Positions 17,196-26,105 of a stretch of 64,000 bases of DNA are shown piece by piece. The stretch covers positions 1-64,000 of the forward strand of contig NZ_FNDG01000014.1 in assembly GCF_900100535.1 (NCBI RefSeq). The letters are read 5' to 3'. The position numbers were made by a program, and so were the translations under genes. The stretch is from Phytopseudomonas flavescens (GTDB lineage: Bacteria > Pseudomonadota > Gammaproteobacteria > Pseudomonadales > Pseudomonadaceae). The stretch's first letter is position 1. Each line of letters opens with the position of its first letter. The notes beneath the pieces were generated by a model, which was not told the DNA's origin, ran no database searches, and saw nothing but the letters and a program-made list of their open reading frames with translations.

Positions 17196-17903
17196 ATGAG
17201 CACCATCAACACCTCTGAATCGATCCTGTCGGGACTCTCGGGTTCAACGAGTACCAGTTCCAGCAGCTCCAGCAGTACGAGCAGCGCTGAAAGCTCGCTG
17301 GGCAAGACCGATTTCCTGCAACTGCTGGTTACCCAATTGAACAACCAGAACCCGCTTGATCCTCAGGACAACACCGAGTTCGTGGCGCAATTGGCACAGT
17401 TCAGCAGCGTGGAAAGTCTGCAGAACCTGAACTCGTCCATGGATACCATTCTCAGCGGGTTCCAGTCGTCCCGCGCGCTCCAGGCATCCGCACTGGTCGG
17501 TCGTTCGGTGTTGGTGGAAACCGGTCAGGCCCTGGTGGACACCAGTGAAACGGGGACCAGCCTGTACGGTTCGCTGGATCTGCCGTCCACCAGCTCCAAC
17601 GTCTCGGTGGCGGTCTATGACTCGTCAGGCGAGAAGGTCAAGACAATAAGTCTGGGGCAAAAGGCCTCGGGCAGCGTCGACTTTTCCTGGGACGGTACCG
17701 GCGACGATGGCACCACCCTCGACTCTGGCACTTATACCTTCAAGGCCACGGCCACCATCGATGGGACCGAAACCGCACTGACCACCTATCTGCCGGCTGT
17801 CGTCAACAGTGTGACGCTTGGTCAGGACGGTGAAGAGATGACCCTCAACCTTGCAGGACTGGGCGGCGTTGCGCTGTCGAAAGTCAAAATGATCGGCCAG
17901 TAA
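17196..17903 (+). CDS. flgD: Hook assembly scaffold FlgD
   Basis: 235 residues. After a Ser/Thr-rich N-terminus, the family signature LGKTDFLQLLVTQLNNQNPL is followed by DNTEFVAQLAQFSSVESLQ. The C-terminal half has the Ig/Tudor-like folds (YDSSGEKVKTISLG; FSWDGTGDDGTTLDSGTYTF). FlgD caps the growing hook and is discarded after hook completion. It precedes flgE by 24 bp. Confidence 0.95.
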   Translation: MSTINTSESILSGLSGSTSTSSSSSSSTSSAESSLGKTDFLQLLVTQLNNQNPLDPQDNTEFVAQLAQFSSVESLQNLNSSMDTILSGFQSSRALQASALVGRSVLVETGQALVDTSETGTSLYGSLDLPSTSSNVSVAVYDSSGEKVKTISLGQKASGSVDFSWDGTGDDGTTLDSGTYTFKATATIDGTETALTTYLPAVVNSVTLGQDGEEMTLNLAGLGGVALSKVKMIGQ

Positions 17904-17927
17904 CCGGCTCGCCGGAAGGAGTGTTAG

Positions 17928-19247
17928 ATGTCTTTCAATATCGGCCTGAGCGGTTTGAACGCCGCCAGCAAGAACCTCAACGTGACCGGTAATAACATCG
18001 CCAACGTGGGGTCGACGGGTTTCAAGGCGTCGAGGGCGGAGTTCGCCGACATTTACGCCACCTCAATGCTCGGTTCCGGAAGAAACACCACCGGCAGTGG
18101 TGTGCTGACGGCTGCCGTTTCCCAGCAGTTCACCCAGGGTAATATTTCCTCGACCGGCAACAGCCTCGACCTGGCGATCAATGGCAACGGTTTCTTCGTG
18201 ATGAGCGACGGCGGGGCGCGTTCCTACACGCGTAACGGCACCTTCAATGCCGACCGCGAGGGCTATATCGTCGACAGCGCCGGCAGCAGGTTGCAAGGCT
18301 ACGGCATCGACGCCAATGGTGCGATCGTGAATGGCGTGGTGTCCGACCTGATGGTCGATACCGCCAACCAGCTGCCGAATGCGACGACCTCGATCACCCA
18401 GAAGGTCGCTCTCAATTCGACCGTTTCGACGCCCACTACATCGCCGTTCGATGCATCCATCGCCACCAGCTACAACTGGTCGACGTCGGTGGATATCTAT
18501 GATTCGCAGGGTAACTCCCACACGATGTCGCAATACTTCGTGAAGAGTGGTACCGACAGCAATACCTGGACCATGTACGTGACGATCGATGGGCGCAACC
18601 CCAACGATCCCACCAGTACCGTTCCCTACAATGCCACGGTGAGCTTCGACGCCTCGGGCAGCCTGGTGGGCACCACGTCGAATTCGACGGGCCTCACCAG
18701 CACCACCAGCGGGGTATTCTCCCTGAACAACTGGGTGCCGGCGGCGGTTACCAACAGCACCACCAACCCGGTCACCTGGGGCTCGAACGGTGCCGCGGCG
18801 AGTACGTCGGGGGTCAAGTTGGACATGCGCGGTTCGTCGCAGACCAATACCGCTTTCGCGGTCAACAGCCTCACCCAGGACGGCTATACCACCGGCCAAC
18901 TCTCGGGCTTGTCGATCAGCGATGACGGCAGCATGTTCGCCACCTACACCAATGGCCAGTCCAAGGTGATCGGCCAGGTCATTCTGGCCTCGTTCGCCAA
19001 CATGCAGGGCCTGACGCCGGTGGGCAACACAAACTGGGTCGAGTCCTATGCGTCGGGCGAGCCCGTCATCGGCACGCCGGGTTCCGGCACCCTGGGTTCG
19101 CTCACCTCAGGGTCGCTGGAAGATTCCAACGTCGACCTGACGGCCGAGTTGGTTAACCTGATCGTCGCCCAGCGCAATTATCAGGCGAACGCCAAGACCA
19201 TCGAGACCGAAAGCACCATTTCGCAGACCATCATCAACCTTCGCTGA
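17928..19247 (+). CDS. flgE: Flagellar hook protein FlgE
   Basis: 439 residues. The N-terminal axial motif NVTGNNIANVGSTGFKASRA and the C-terminal VDLTAELVNLIVAQRNYQAN are conserved. The middle (residues about 160-370) is a variable Ser/Thr-rich surface domain. It polymerises into the hook. It is the last gene of flgBCDE and is followed by tandem terminators. Confidence 0.96.
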   Translation: MSFNIGLSGLNAASKNLNVTGNNIANVGSTGFKASRAEFADIYATSMLGSGRNTTGSGVLTAAVSQQFTQGNISSTGNSLDLAINGNGFFVMSDGGARSYTRNGTFNADREGYIVDSAGSRLQGYGIDANGAIVNGVVSDLMVDTANQLPNATTSITQKVALNSTVSTPTTSPFDASIATSYNWSTSVDIYDSQGNSHTMSQYFVKSGTDSNTWTMYVTIDGRNPNDPTSTVPYNATVSFDASGSLVGTTSNSTGLTSTTSGVFSLNNWVPAAVTNSTTNPVTWGSNGAAASTSGVKLDMRGSSQTNTAFAVNSLTQDGYTTGQLSGLSISDDGSMFATYTNGQSKVIGQVILASFANMQGLTPVGNTNWVESYASGEPVIGTPGSGTLGSLTSGSLEDSNVDLTAELVNLIVAQRNYQANAKTIETESTISQTIINLR

Positions 19248-19252
19248 GCGAG

Positions 19253-19312
19253 CGGCAGATTTCTGCCGTTGCTGGTTTTTTTTACAGGCCTCTTTCGAGG
19301 CCTTTTTCTTTT
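19253..19312 (+). terminator. Tandem terminators after flgE
   Basis: Two hairpins follow one another: CGGCAGA-TTTCTGCCG followed after a few bases by eight Ts, then AGGCCTC-TTTC-GAGGCCT (19286-19303) with a second T run. They isolate flgBCDE from flgF-L. Confidence 0.88.
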
Positions 19313-19343
19313 ATTTCAGTCACTTATATGTTTTTTTGGGTTG

Positions 19344-19359
19344 TGGCACAGCGTTTGCT
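19344..19359 (+). promoter_or_regulatory. Sigma-54 promoter for flgFGHIJKL
   Basis: TGGCACAGCGTTTGCT: GG (19345-19346) and GC (19357-19358) are separated by 10 bp. It lies 58 bp before the flgF ATG, directly after the tandem terminators. Confidence 0.9.
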
Positions 19360-19416
19360 TTATCAGCCTTGAAAGATGTTTGGGTCACCCAGGCCCGTCA
19401 CCTTTGAGGTTTGCAT

Positions 19417-20157
19417 ATGGACAAGATGCTGTACGTATCCATGACTGGCGCCCACAACAATACGTTGGCCCAGCGGGCACACGCCAACAATCTGGCGAAC
19501 ATTTCCACCAGCGGTTTCCGGCGTGACTTCGAGCAGGCACGCGCCATGCCGATCTTCGGCGAGACCCAGCCTAGCCGTGTGTTCGCCATGAGCGAGCGAC
19601 CAGGTACCGATTTCACTCCCGGCGCTATGCAAGAGACCGGGCGGGATCTTGACGTCGCGATCGGGGGGCAGGGCTGGTTGGCGGTACAGGCGCCCGACGG
19701 TAGCGAGGCCTATGTCCGCACCGCCAGCCTCAACGTCGATGCCATGGGCATGTTGCGCACCGGCAATGGCATGCCGGTGATGGGCAATGCCGGGCCGATC
19801 GCGGTGCCGCCGCAGCAGAAGATCGAGATCGGCCAGGATGGCACGATCAGCATTCGTGCCCTCGGCGAGGCGCCCAATGTGCTGGCCGAGGTGGATCGGC
19901 TGAAACTGGTGAATCCTGACCTCAAGCAGATGCAGAAAGGCACGGACGGGATGATTCGTTATACCGGGCAGCAGCCCCCCGAGGCGGACGCCACGGTCCA
20001 GGTGACTTCCGGTTTCCTCGAGGCCAGCAACGTCAATGCGGTCGAGGAGATGACCTCGATCCTGGCGCTGTCCCGGCAGTTCGAGCTGTCGGTGAAAATG
20101 ATGCGTACCGCTGAAGACAATGACACGGCCATGGCGCGTGTCTTGCAGATGAGCTGA
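19417..20157 (+). CDS. flgF: Flagellar basal-body rod protein FlgF
   Basis: 246 residues from ATG 19417 (MDKMLYVSMTGA), with GAGG upstream; an in-frame TTG at 19411 is less likely. The motif AHANNLANISTSGFRRDF at the N-terminus and VNAVEEMTSILALSRQFE at the C-terminus mark the proximal rod protein FlgF. It is the first gene of a seven-gene operon, 46 bp before flgG. Confidence 0.95.
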   Translation: MDKMLYVSMTGAHNNTLAQRAHANNLANISTSGFRRDFEQARAMPIFGETQPSRVFAMSERPGTDFTPGAMQETGRDLDVAIGGQGWLAVQAPDGSEAYVRTASLNVDAMGMLRTGNGMPVMGNAGPIAVPPQQKIEIGQDGTISIRALGEAPNVLAEVDRLKLVNPDLKQMQKGTDGMIRYTGQQPPEADATVQVTSGFLEASNVNAVEEMTSILALSRQFELSVKMMRTAEDNDTAMARVLQMS

Positions 20158-20203
20158 TAACCAACACGTGGCGCCATGAATCCGGCGCCCGAGGAGAAAC
20201 GCT

Positions 20204-20989
20204 ATGCTTCCGGCACTGTGGGTCAGCAAGACCGGCTTGTCCGCTCAGGACATGAACCTGACGACCATTTCCAACAACCTGGCCAACGTTTCGACTACGG
20301 GCTTCAAGCGTGATCGCGCGGAGTTCGAGGATCTGCTCTATCAGATCCGTCGTCAGCCCGGTGGTCAGTCCAGCCAGGACAGCCAGTTGCCCTCCGGATT
20401 GCAACTCGGCACCGGGGTACGCATCACGGGCACCCAGAAGATTTTCACGGCCGGCAGCCTGCAGACCACCGAGCAGCCCCTGGATCTGGCGATCAACGGG
20501 CAAGGATTCTTCCAGATCCTGATGCCCGATGGCACGGTTTCCTATACCCGGGATGGCAGCTTTCACCTCAACTCGGACGGGCAGGTAGTAACGTCGCAGG
20601 GCTTTGCGCTCGAGCCTGCCATCGTGCTGCCCGCCGAGGTGCGTACGTTCACCGTGGGTGAGGACGGTACCGCTTCGGTCACCACCACGGGGAATGCCCA
20701 GCCGCAGATCGTCGGCAATCTGCAGACCGCCGACTTCATCAACCCGGCGGGCCTGGAAGCCATCGGCAACAACCTGTTCCTGGAAACCGCTTCCAGCGGT
20801 GCGCCCCAGGTGGGAACGCCCGGCCTCAACGGTTTGGGCACCACCTTGCAGAACACCCTGGAGAACTCCAACGTCAGCGTGGTCGAGGAGATGGTCAACA
20901 TGATCACCACGCAGCGCGCCTACGAAATGAACTCCAAGGTCATTTCCACCGCTGACCAGATGCTGTCCTTCATCACGCAGAACCTTTAA
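20204..20989 (+). CDS. flgG: Distal rod protein FlgG
   Basis: 261 residues. The N-terminal motif MNLTTISNNLANVSTTGFKR is followed by the FlgG-specific YQIRRQPGGQSSQDSQLPSG loop. The C-terminus contains NVSVVEEMVNMITTQRAYEM. It forms the distal rod that crosses the periplasm and outer membrane. GAGGAGAAACG precedes the ATG. Confidence 0.97.
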   Translation: MLPALWVSKTGLSAQDMNLTTISNNLANVSTTGFKRDRAEFEDLLYQIRRQPGGQSSQDSQLPSGLQLGTGVRITGTQKIFTAGSLQTTEQPLDLAINGQGFFQILMPDGTVSYTRDGSFHLNSDGQVVTSQGFALEPAIVLPAEVRTFTVGEDGTASVTTTGNAQPQIVGNLQTADFINPAGLEAIGNNLFLETASSGAPQVGTPGLNGLGTTLQNTLENSNVSVVEEMVNMITTQRAYEMNSKVISTADQMLSFITQNL

Positions 20990-21048
20990 GACCCGGGTAG
21001 GGCACCAGCCCGTCCCTCGATACGCCTGAACGCTGTGAGGTAGTGGTT

Positions 21049-21744
21049 ATGAACCGCTTGGTGTGTGTGTTCTCGATTCTCGGCAGCCTGGTGCTGAGCG
21101 GCTGCGTGGCGCCTGCCGCCAAGCCCAACGATCCGTACTACGCCCCCGTGTTGCCGCGTACGCCGCTGCCGGCTGCGCAGAACAATGGCTCGATTTTCCA
21201 GTCGGGGTTCGAGAGCAACCTGTATGGTGATCGCAAGGCGTTCCGGGTCGGCGATGTCATCACCATCACGCTCAACGAGCGTACCCAGGCGAGCAAGAAC
21301 GCCAGCTCGCAGATCAAGAAGGACAGCACCACCAGCCTGGGCCTGACTTCACTGTTCGGTGGCGGCGTGTCGGCGAACAATCCGTTGACCGGAAACCCGA
21401 TGTCGCTTGGCGCCGAATACACCGGTTCGCGTGATACCGACGGTTCCGGCCAGGCCGGGCAGAGCAACAGCCTGACCGGTTCGATCACCGTGACGGTGGC
21501 CGAAGTGCTGCCCAACGGATTGCTGGTGGTTCGTGGCGAGAAGTGGATGACCCTCAATACCGGCGACGAGCTGGTACGCATCGCCGGCCTGGTTCGTTCC
21601 GATGACGTGGCCCGCGACAACAGTGTGGCCTCGACCCGTATCGCCGATGCGCGCATCACTTACTCCGGCACTGGCGCCTTTGCCGACGCCAGCCAGCCAG
21701 GGTGGCTGGACCGCTTCTTCATCAGTCCGCTGTGGCCGTTCTGA
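21049..21744 (+). CDS. flgH: L-ring lipoprotein FlgH
   Basis: 231 residues from ATG 21049, with GAGG 8 nt upstream; an in-frame GTG at 21043 is alternative. A lipoprotein signal peptide ends in the lipobox LSGC. The conserved core includes FRVGDVITITLNERTQASKN and, near the C-terminus, RIADARITYSGTGAFADASQ. It forms the outer-membrane L ring around the rod. Confidence 0.95.
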   Translation: MNRLVCVFSILGSLVLSGCVAPAAKPNDPYYAPVLPRTPLPAAQNNGSIFQSGFESNLYGDRKAFRVGDVITITLNERTQASKNASSQIKKDSTTSLGLTSLFGGGVSANNPLTGNPMSLGAEYTGSRDTDGSGQAGQSNSLTGSITVTVAEVLPNGLLVVRGEKWMTLNTGDELVRIAGLVRSDDVARDNSVASTRIADARITYSGTGAFADASQPGWLDRFFISPLWPF

Positions 21745-21755
21745 GGAACATGATC

Positions 21756-22853
21756 ATGCGTAAATGGATCGTCACCGTCGCTGTCCTGTTGCTGGCTTCT
21801 GCCGCTCACGCCGAGCGCCTGAAGGACATCGCCAGCATCCAGGGCGTGCGCAGCAACCAGTTGATCGGTTACGGCCTGGTGGTGGGGCTCAGTGGCAGCG
21901 GTGACCAGACCACCCAGACACCGTTCACCGTGCAGACCTTCAACAACATGATGGCGCAGTTCGGCATCAAGGTGCCGGAAGGTGGCAACGTGCAGTTGAA
22001 GAACGTCGCCGCGGTATCGATCCACGCCGACCTGCCGCCATTCGCCAAGCCGGGGCAGACCATCGACATCACCATTTCCTCCATCGGCAACGCCAAGAGC
22101 CTGCGCGGTGGCAGCCTGCTGATGACGCCACTCAAGGGCATCGACGGAAACACCTACGCCATCGCCCAGGGCAACCTGGTGGTGGGCGGCTTCGATGCCA
22201 GTGGCGCCGATGGTTCGCGGATCACCGTCAACGTGCCGTCGGCCGGTCGCATTCCCGGTGGCGCCACGGTCGAGCGTCCGGTGCCGAGTGGTTTCGATCA
22301 GGGCAATACCCTGACGCTGAACCTCAACCGTCCGGATTTCACCACGGCCAAGAATATCGTCGACCACATCAACGAGCTGCTCGGCCCGGGCGTCGCCCAG
22401 GCCCTGGACGGTGGCTCGATTCGTGTCAGCGCGCCACTCGACCCAAGCCAGCGTGTCGACTACCTGTCGGTGCTGGAGAACCTCGAGGTCGACGCAGGCC
22501 AGGCGGTAGCCAAGGTCATCATCAATTCGCGTACCGGCACCATCGTGATCGGCCAGAACGTGCGTGTGCAGCCTGCCGCGGTTACCCATGGCAGCCTGAC
22601 GGTGACCATTACCGAAGACCCGGTGGTCAGCCAGCCCGGTGCGTTGTCCGGCGGCCAGACCGCCGTGGTGCCCCGCTCGCGTGTCGGCGCCGACGAAGAA
22701 AAGAAACCGATGTTCAAGTTCGGCCCCGGCACCACCCTCGACGAGATCGTACGAGCGGTGAACCAGGTGGGCGCTGCGCCTTCCGATTTGATGGCCATCC
22801 TGGAGGCGCTCAAGCAAGCCGGCGCCCTGCAGGCCGACCTGATCGTGATCTAA
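21756..22853 (+). CDS. flgI: P-ring protein FlgI
   Basis: 365 residues from ATG 21756, which has GAGGA 8 nt upstream; ATG 21750 is only 2 nt from it. The signal peptide is MRKWIVTVAVLLLASAAHA. The mature start ERLKDIASIQGVRSNQLIGY is the family hallmark. It builds the periplasmic P ring and depends on FlgA, encoded upstream on the other strand. Confidence 0.96.
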   Translation: MRKWIVTVAVLLLASAAHAERLKDIASIQGVRSNQLIGYGLVVGLSGSGDQTTQTPFTVQTFNNMMAQFGIKVPEGGNVQLKNVAAVSIHADLPPFAKPGQTIDITISSIGNAKSLRGGSLLMTPLKGIDGNTYAIAQGNLVVGGFDASGADGSRITVNVPSAGRIPGGATVERPVPSGFDQGNTLTLNLNRPDFTTAKNIVDHINELLGPGVAQALDGGSIRVSAPLDPSQRVDYLSVLENLEVDAGQAVAKVIINSRTGTIVIGQNVRVQPAAVTHGSLTVTITEDPVVSQPGALSGGQTAVVPRSRVGADEEKKPMFKFGPGTTLDEIVRAVNQVGAAPSDLMAILEALKQAGALQADLIVI

Positions 22854-22865
22854 AAGGAACGGGAC

Positions 22866-24071
22866 ATGGATACTCGACTCTCGGCCGCCGGCACCAGCAC
22901 CGTCGACAGTGGCGCCTACACCGATCTCAACCGCCTGAACCAGTTCAAGGTCGGCGGTGACAACGAGCAGAACATTCGCAAGGTCGCGAAGGAGTTCGAG
23001 TCGCTGTTCCTCAATGAAATGCTCAAGACCATGCGCTCGGCCAACGAAGCGTTCGGCGAAGGCAATTTCATGAACAGCAACGAGGCCAAGACTTACCAGG
23101 ACATGTATGACCAGCAGTTGTCCGTGACCATGTCCGGCAACAAGAACGGCATCGGCCTGGCCGATGTGCTGGCGCGGCAGATGGCGAAGATGAAACAGGT
23201 CAGCGACCGGCCAAACCCCTTCGCCCAGGTCGATGCACCTGTTCCGGCGGCGCCGAGCAAACCGCTGGCGCGCAGCGCTGAGGCGAGCGCGCCCATCGCC
23301 AGCGACGAGAAGGCCCAGGCCACGCTGGACAGCGAGCGCAGCGATGTGTCGTTGCTCAACCAGCGTCGCCTGTCATTGCCGGGCAAGCTGTCTGCCCGGG
23401 TGCAGGCCGGGATCGTTCCGGGCGTCGAGGCGAGCGCCGCCGCCAGCAACGGGCAAGCACTGGCCAAGGGCGACTGGCTACCGGCCAAGTCCTATGCTGC
23501 ACCCACCGAGCGCAGCCTGAGCATCAATGGCAGTGCCGAGCAGGCGGCCGGCAGGACGGTATTCAGCTCTGCCCAGGAGTTCATGGAAACCATGCTCCCC
23601 ATGGCCGAGAAGGCCGCGAGCAAGATCGGCGTGGACGCGCGCTACCTGGTGGCCCAGGCCGCTCTGGAGACCGGCTGGGGCAAGTCGATCATCAAGCAGC
23701 AGGACGGCAGCAGCAGCCACAACCTGTTCGGTATCAAGACCCACAATACCTGGGGTGGCGAATCATCCACGGTGATGACCACCGAATATCAGGACGGCAG
23801 GGCGGTCAAGGAGACGGCTTCCTTCCGTGCCTACGATTCGTTCGCTCACAGCTTCGACGATTACGTGAGTTTCCTGCAGAGCAACGGCCGTTACGAAAAG
23901 GCGCTGGGCTCCACGGCCAACCCCGAGCAGTTCGCCAAGGAACTCCAGAAGGCTGGCTATGCCACCGATCCGCAGTATGCCCGCAAGGTATCGCAGATCG
24001 CCCGCAAGGTCGGTGCCTACCAGGCGGTGCAGATGCTGGCATCGGCCGATACCGGCAGCAAACGCATATAA
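22866..24071 (+). CDS. flgJ: Rod cap and peptidoglycan hydrolase FlgJ
   Basis: 401 residues in two domains joined by a long Ala/Ser-rich linker (about 115-235). The N-terminal rod-cap domain has AKEFESLFLNEMLKTMRSAN. The C-terminal GH73-type domain (about 238-395) has QAALETGWGKS with the likely catalytic Glu268 and HNLFGIKTHNTW. It caps the rod and opens the peptidoglycan. An AAAGGAAC precedes the ATG. Confidence 0.95.
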   Translation: MDTRLSAAGTSTVDSGAYTDLNRLNQFKVGGDNEQNIRKVAKEFESLFLNEMLKTMRSANEAFGEGNFMNSNEAKTYQDMYDQQLSVTMSGNKNGIGLADVLARQMAKMKQVSDRPNPFAQVDAPVPAAPSKPLARSAEASAPIASDEKAQATLDSERSDVSLLNQRRLSLPGKLSARVQAGIVPGVEASAAASNGQALAKGDWLPAKSYAAPTERSLSINGSAEQAAGRTVFSSAQEFMETMLPMAEKAASKIGVDARYLVAQAALETGWGKSIIKQQDGSSSHNLFGIKTHNTWGGESSTVMTTEYQDGRAVKETASFRAYDSFAHSFDDYVSFLQSNGRYEKALGSTANPEQFAKELQKAGYATDPQYARKVSQIARKVGAYQAVQMLASADTGSKRI

Positions 24072-24081
24072 GGACTGAGCC

Positions 24082-26094
24082 ATGAGCAACCTGATGTCGA
24101 TTGGCCTTTCCGGGGTCAGAGCCAGCCAGACGTCGCTGAACGTGACGGGTAACAACATCACCAACGTCGACACTGCCGGCTACACCCGCCAGGCCACGGT
24201 GCAGGTGTCTGCGGCGGCGCAGAAGTCGGGCAATGTGTACATCGGCTCCGGTACGACGATCGAGGATGTCAGGCGTATCTACAGCAGCTACCTGACGACC
24301 CAGGTGCGCACCTCCACGGGGCTGGACAGCGCGGCCCAGTCGTTCAATACCCAGATTCAACAGACCAACTCGTTGCTGGCGGACAGCACCACCGGCATCA
24401 GCAGCGTGCTGCAGAGTTTTTTCGCGTCGATGCAGACTGCCTCGGCCAGCCCCACCGACACCGCATCACGGCAACTGCTGCTGACTCAGGCCAGCGGGCT
24501 GACCGAGCGTTTCAACTCGGTCTACAACCAGCTCGCCGACCAGAACAGCTACATCAATCAGCAGATGTCGACCATGGCTGGCCAGGTCAACAAACTGGCC
24601 AGCAGCGTGGCGAGCTACAACCTTGCCATTACCCAGGCAAGTGCCAGTGGCGCCAGCCCGAACGATCTGCTGGACGGACGTGACGAAGCCGTGCGCCAGC
24701 TTTCCGAGCTGGTCGGGGTGACCGTGCTCGAGCAGGATGGCAACTACAACCTGTTCATCGGTTCCGGCCAGCCGCTGGTCGTCGGTGCCACCGCCTCGAC
24801 CTTGTCCGCCTCGGCGAGCGCTTCCGATCCTTCGCGCTTTTCCATCTACCTGGCCCAGGGCGGTTCCAACCAGGACATCAGCTCGGTGATCTCCACGGGT
24901 TCCATCGGCGGCCTGCTCACCTACCGCAGCCAGATACTCGAGCCGACCTTCAACGAGCTGGGCCGCGTGGCACTGGTCATGGCCGATCAGGTCAACAGTC
25001 AGCTTGGCCAGGGGCTGGATCTCAATGGTGAGTTCGGGGCGTCGCTGTTCACCAACATCAACAGTGCCACTGCCATTGCCCAGCGCAGCCTGGCCAACGC
25101 CGGCAACGCGGCGGCGTCGGGCAACCTGAATGTGACGATTGCCGACTCGGGGCAACTGAGCACCAGCAATTACGAAGTGACCATGGGCGACAATGGCGAC
25201 TACAGCGTGCGCCGGCTGTCCGATGGCGTCGAGCTGGGGGCCGGCAATCTGAGCGACGATCCACCGACCGTGTTCGACGGGTTCTCGATTTCCCTGCCGA
25301 GTGGCACGGTCGCATCGGGTGACCGTTTCACCGTCATCCCGACCCGTACCGCGGCGAGTACCGTCGGTACGGTGATGAGCGACGCCAGTAAACTGGCTTT
25401 CGCCGCGCCCCTGGCGGCCAACCTCACCACCGGCAACCTGGGCACGGGCACCCTGACCCAGCCGACGCTCACCACCGAGCTGGACATCTACGACACCGCC
25501 GCCAGCGCTGCGACCCAGGCAGCCATCCGCAATGGAACCCCGCTCAAGGTCGTCTTCGGCACCAGCAGCAACGGTTCGCAGAGTTATTCGGTCTACAATT
25601 CCAGCGGCACGTCCGTGGCGACCGGCAGCATCGTTCCGGGTGCCAGCAACAGCCTGGAGATTTCCATTCCCGATGCGGCGGGCAACGAGGCGTTTTCGTT
25701 CAGCATGGACGTGTCCGGCAGCCCCGCGTCGGGAGACAGCTTCACGGTGTCCTTCAACAGCGATGGTGTCTCGGATAACCGTAACGCGAAGTCTTTGCTC
25801 GGCCTGCAGAGCAAATCCACGGTTGGCCTGCAGAGCGGCGGTGGGGCCAGCATCAGCGGGGCGTACGGTTCCCTGATCGAACAGGTCGGGGCCAGGACCA
25901 ACCAGGCCGAACTGGATGCCAAGGCGACCGGCAGTATCCTCAGTGGTGCTACCGCCAGCCGGGATTCCCTGTCCGGCGTCAACCTCGACGAAGAGGCTGT
26001 CAATCTGGTCAAGTTCCAGCAGTATTACAGCGCCTCGGCTAAGGTTATCTCTGTTGCGTCCGAAATATTCGATACCTTGATCAATACCTTCTGA
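24082..26094 (+). CDS. flgK: Hook-associated protein FlgK (HAP1)
   Basis: 670 residues. The N-terminus LSGVRASQTSLNVTGNNITN and the C-terminus SGVNLDEEAVNLVKFQQYYS are conserved; the centre is a long Ser/Ala/Thr-rich region. It forms the first hook-filament junction layer. The length is in the usual Pseudomonas range. Its export chaperone is FlgN. It is followed 11 bp later by flgL. Confidence 0.96.
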   Translation: MSNLMSIGLSGVRASQTSLNVTGNNITNVDTAGYTRQATVQVSAAAQKSGNVYIGSGTTIEDVRRIYSSYLTTQVRTSTGLDSAAQSFNTQIQQTNSLLADSTTGISSVLQSFFASMQTASASPTDTASRQLLLTQASGLTERFNSVYNQLADQNSYINQQMSTMAGQVNKLASSVASYNLAITQASASGASPNDLLDGRDEAVRQLSELVGVTVLEQDGNYNLFIGSGQPLVVGATASTLSASASASDPSRFSIYLAQGGSNQDISSVISTGSIGGLLTYRSQILEPTFNELGRVALVMADQVNSQLGQGLDLNGEFGASLFTNINSATAIAQRSLANAGNAAASGNLNVTIADSGQLSTSNYEVTMGDNGDYSVRRLSDGVELGAGNLSDDPPTVFDGFSISLPSGTVASGDRFTVIPTRTAASTVGTVMSDASKLAFAAPLAANLTTGNLGTGTLTQPTLTTELDIYDTAASAATQAAIRNGTPLKVVFGTSSNGSQSYSVYNSSGTSVATGSIVPGASNSLEISIPDAAGNEAFSFSMDVSGSPASGDSFTVSFNSDGVSDNRNAKSLLGLQSKSTVGLQSGGGASISGAYGSLIEQVGARTNQAELDAKATGSILSGATASRDSLSGVNLDEEAVNLVKFQQYYSASAKVISVASEIFDTLINTF

Positions 26095-26105
26095 GAGCCA
26101 CCTCC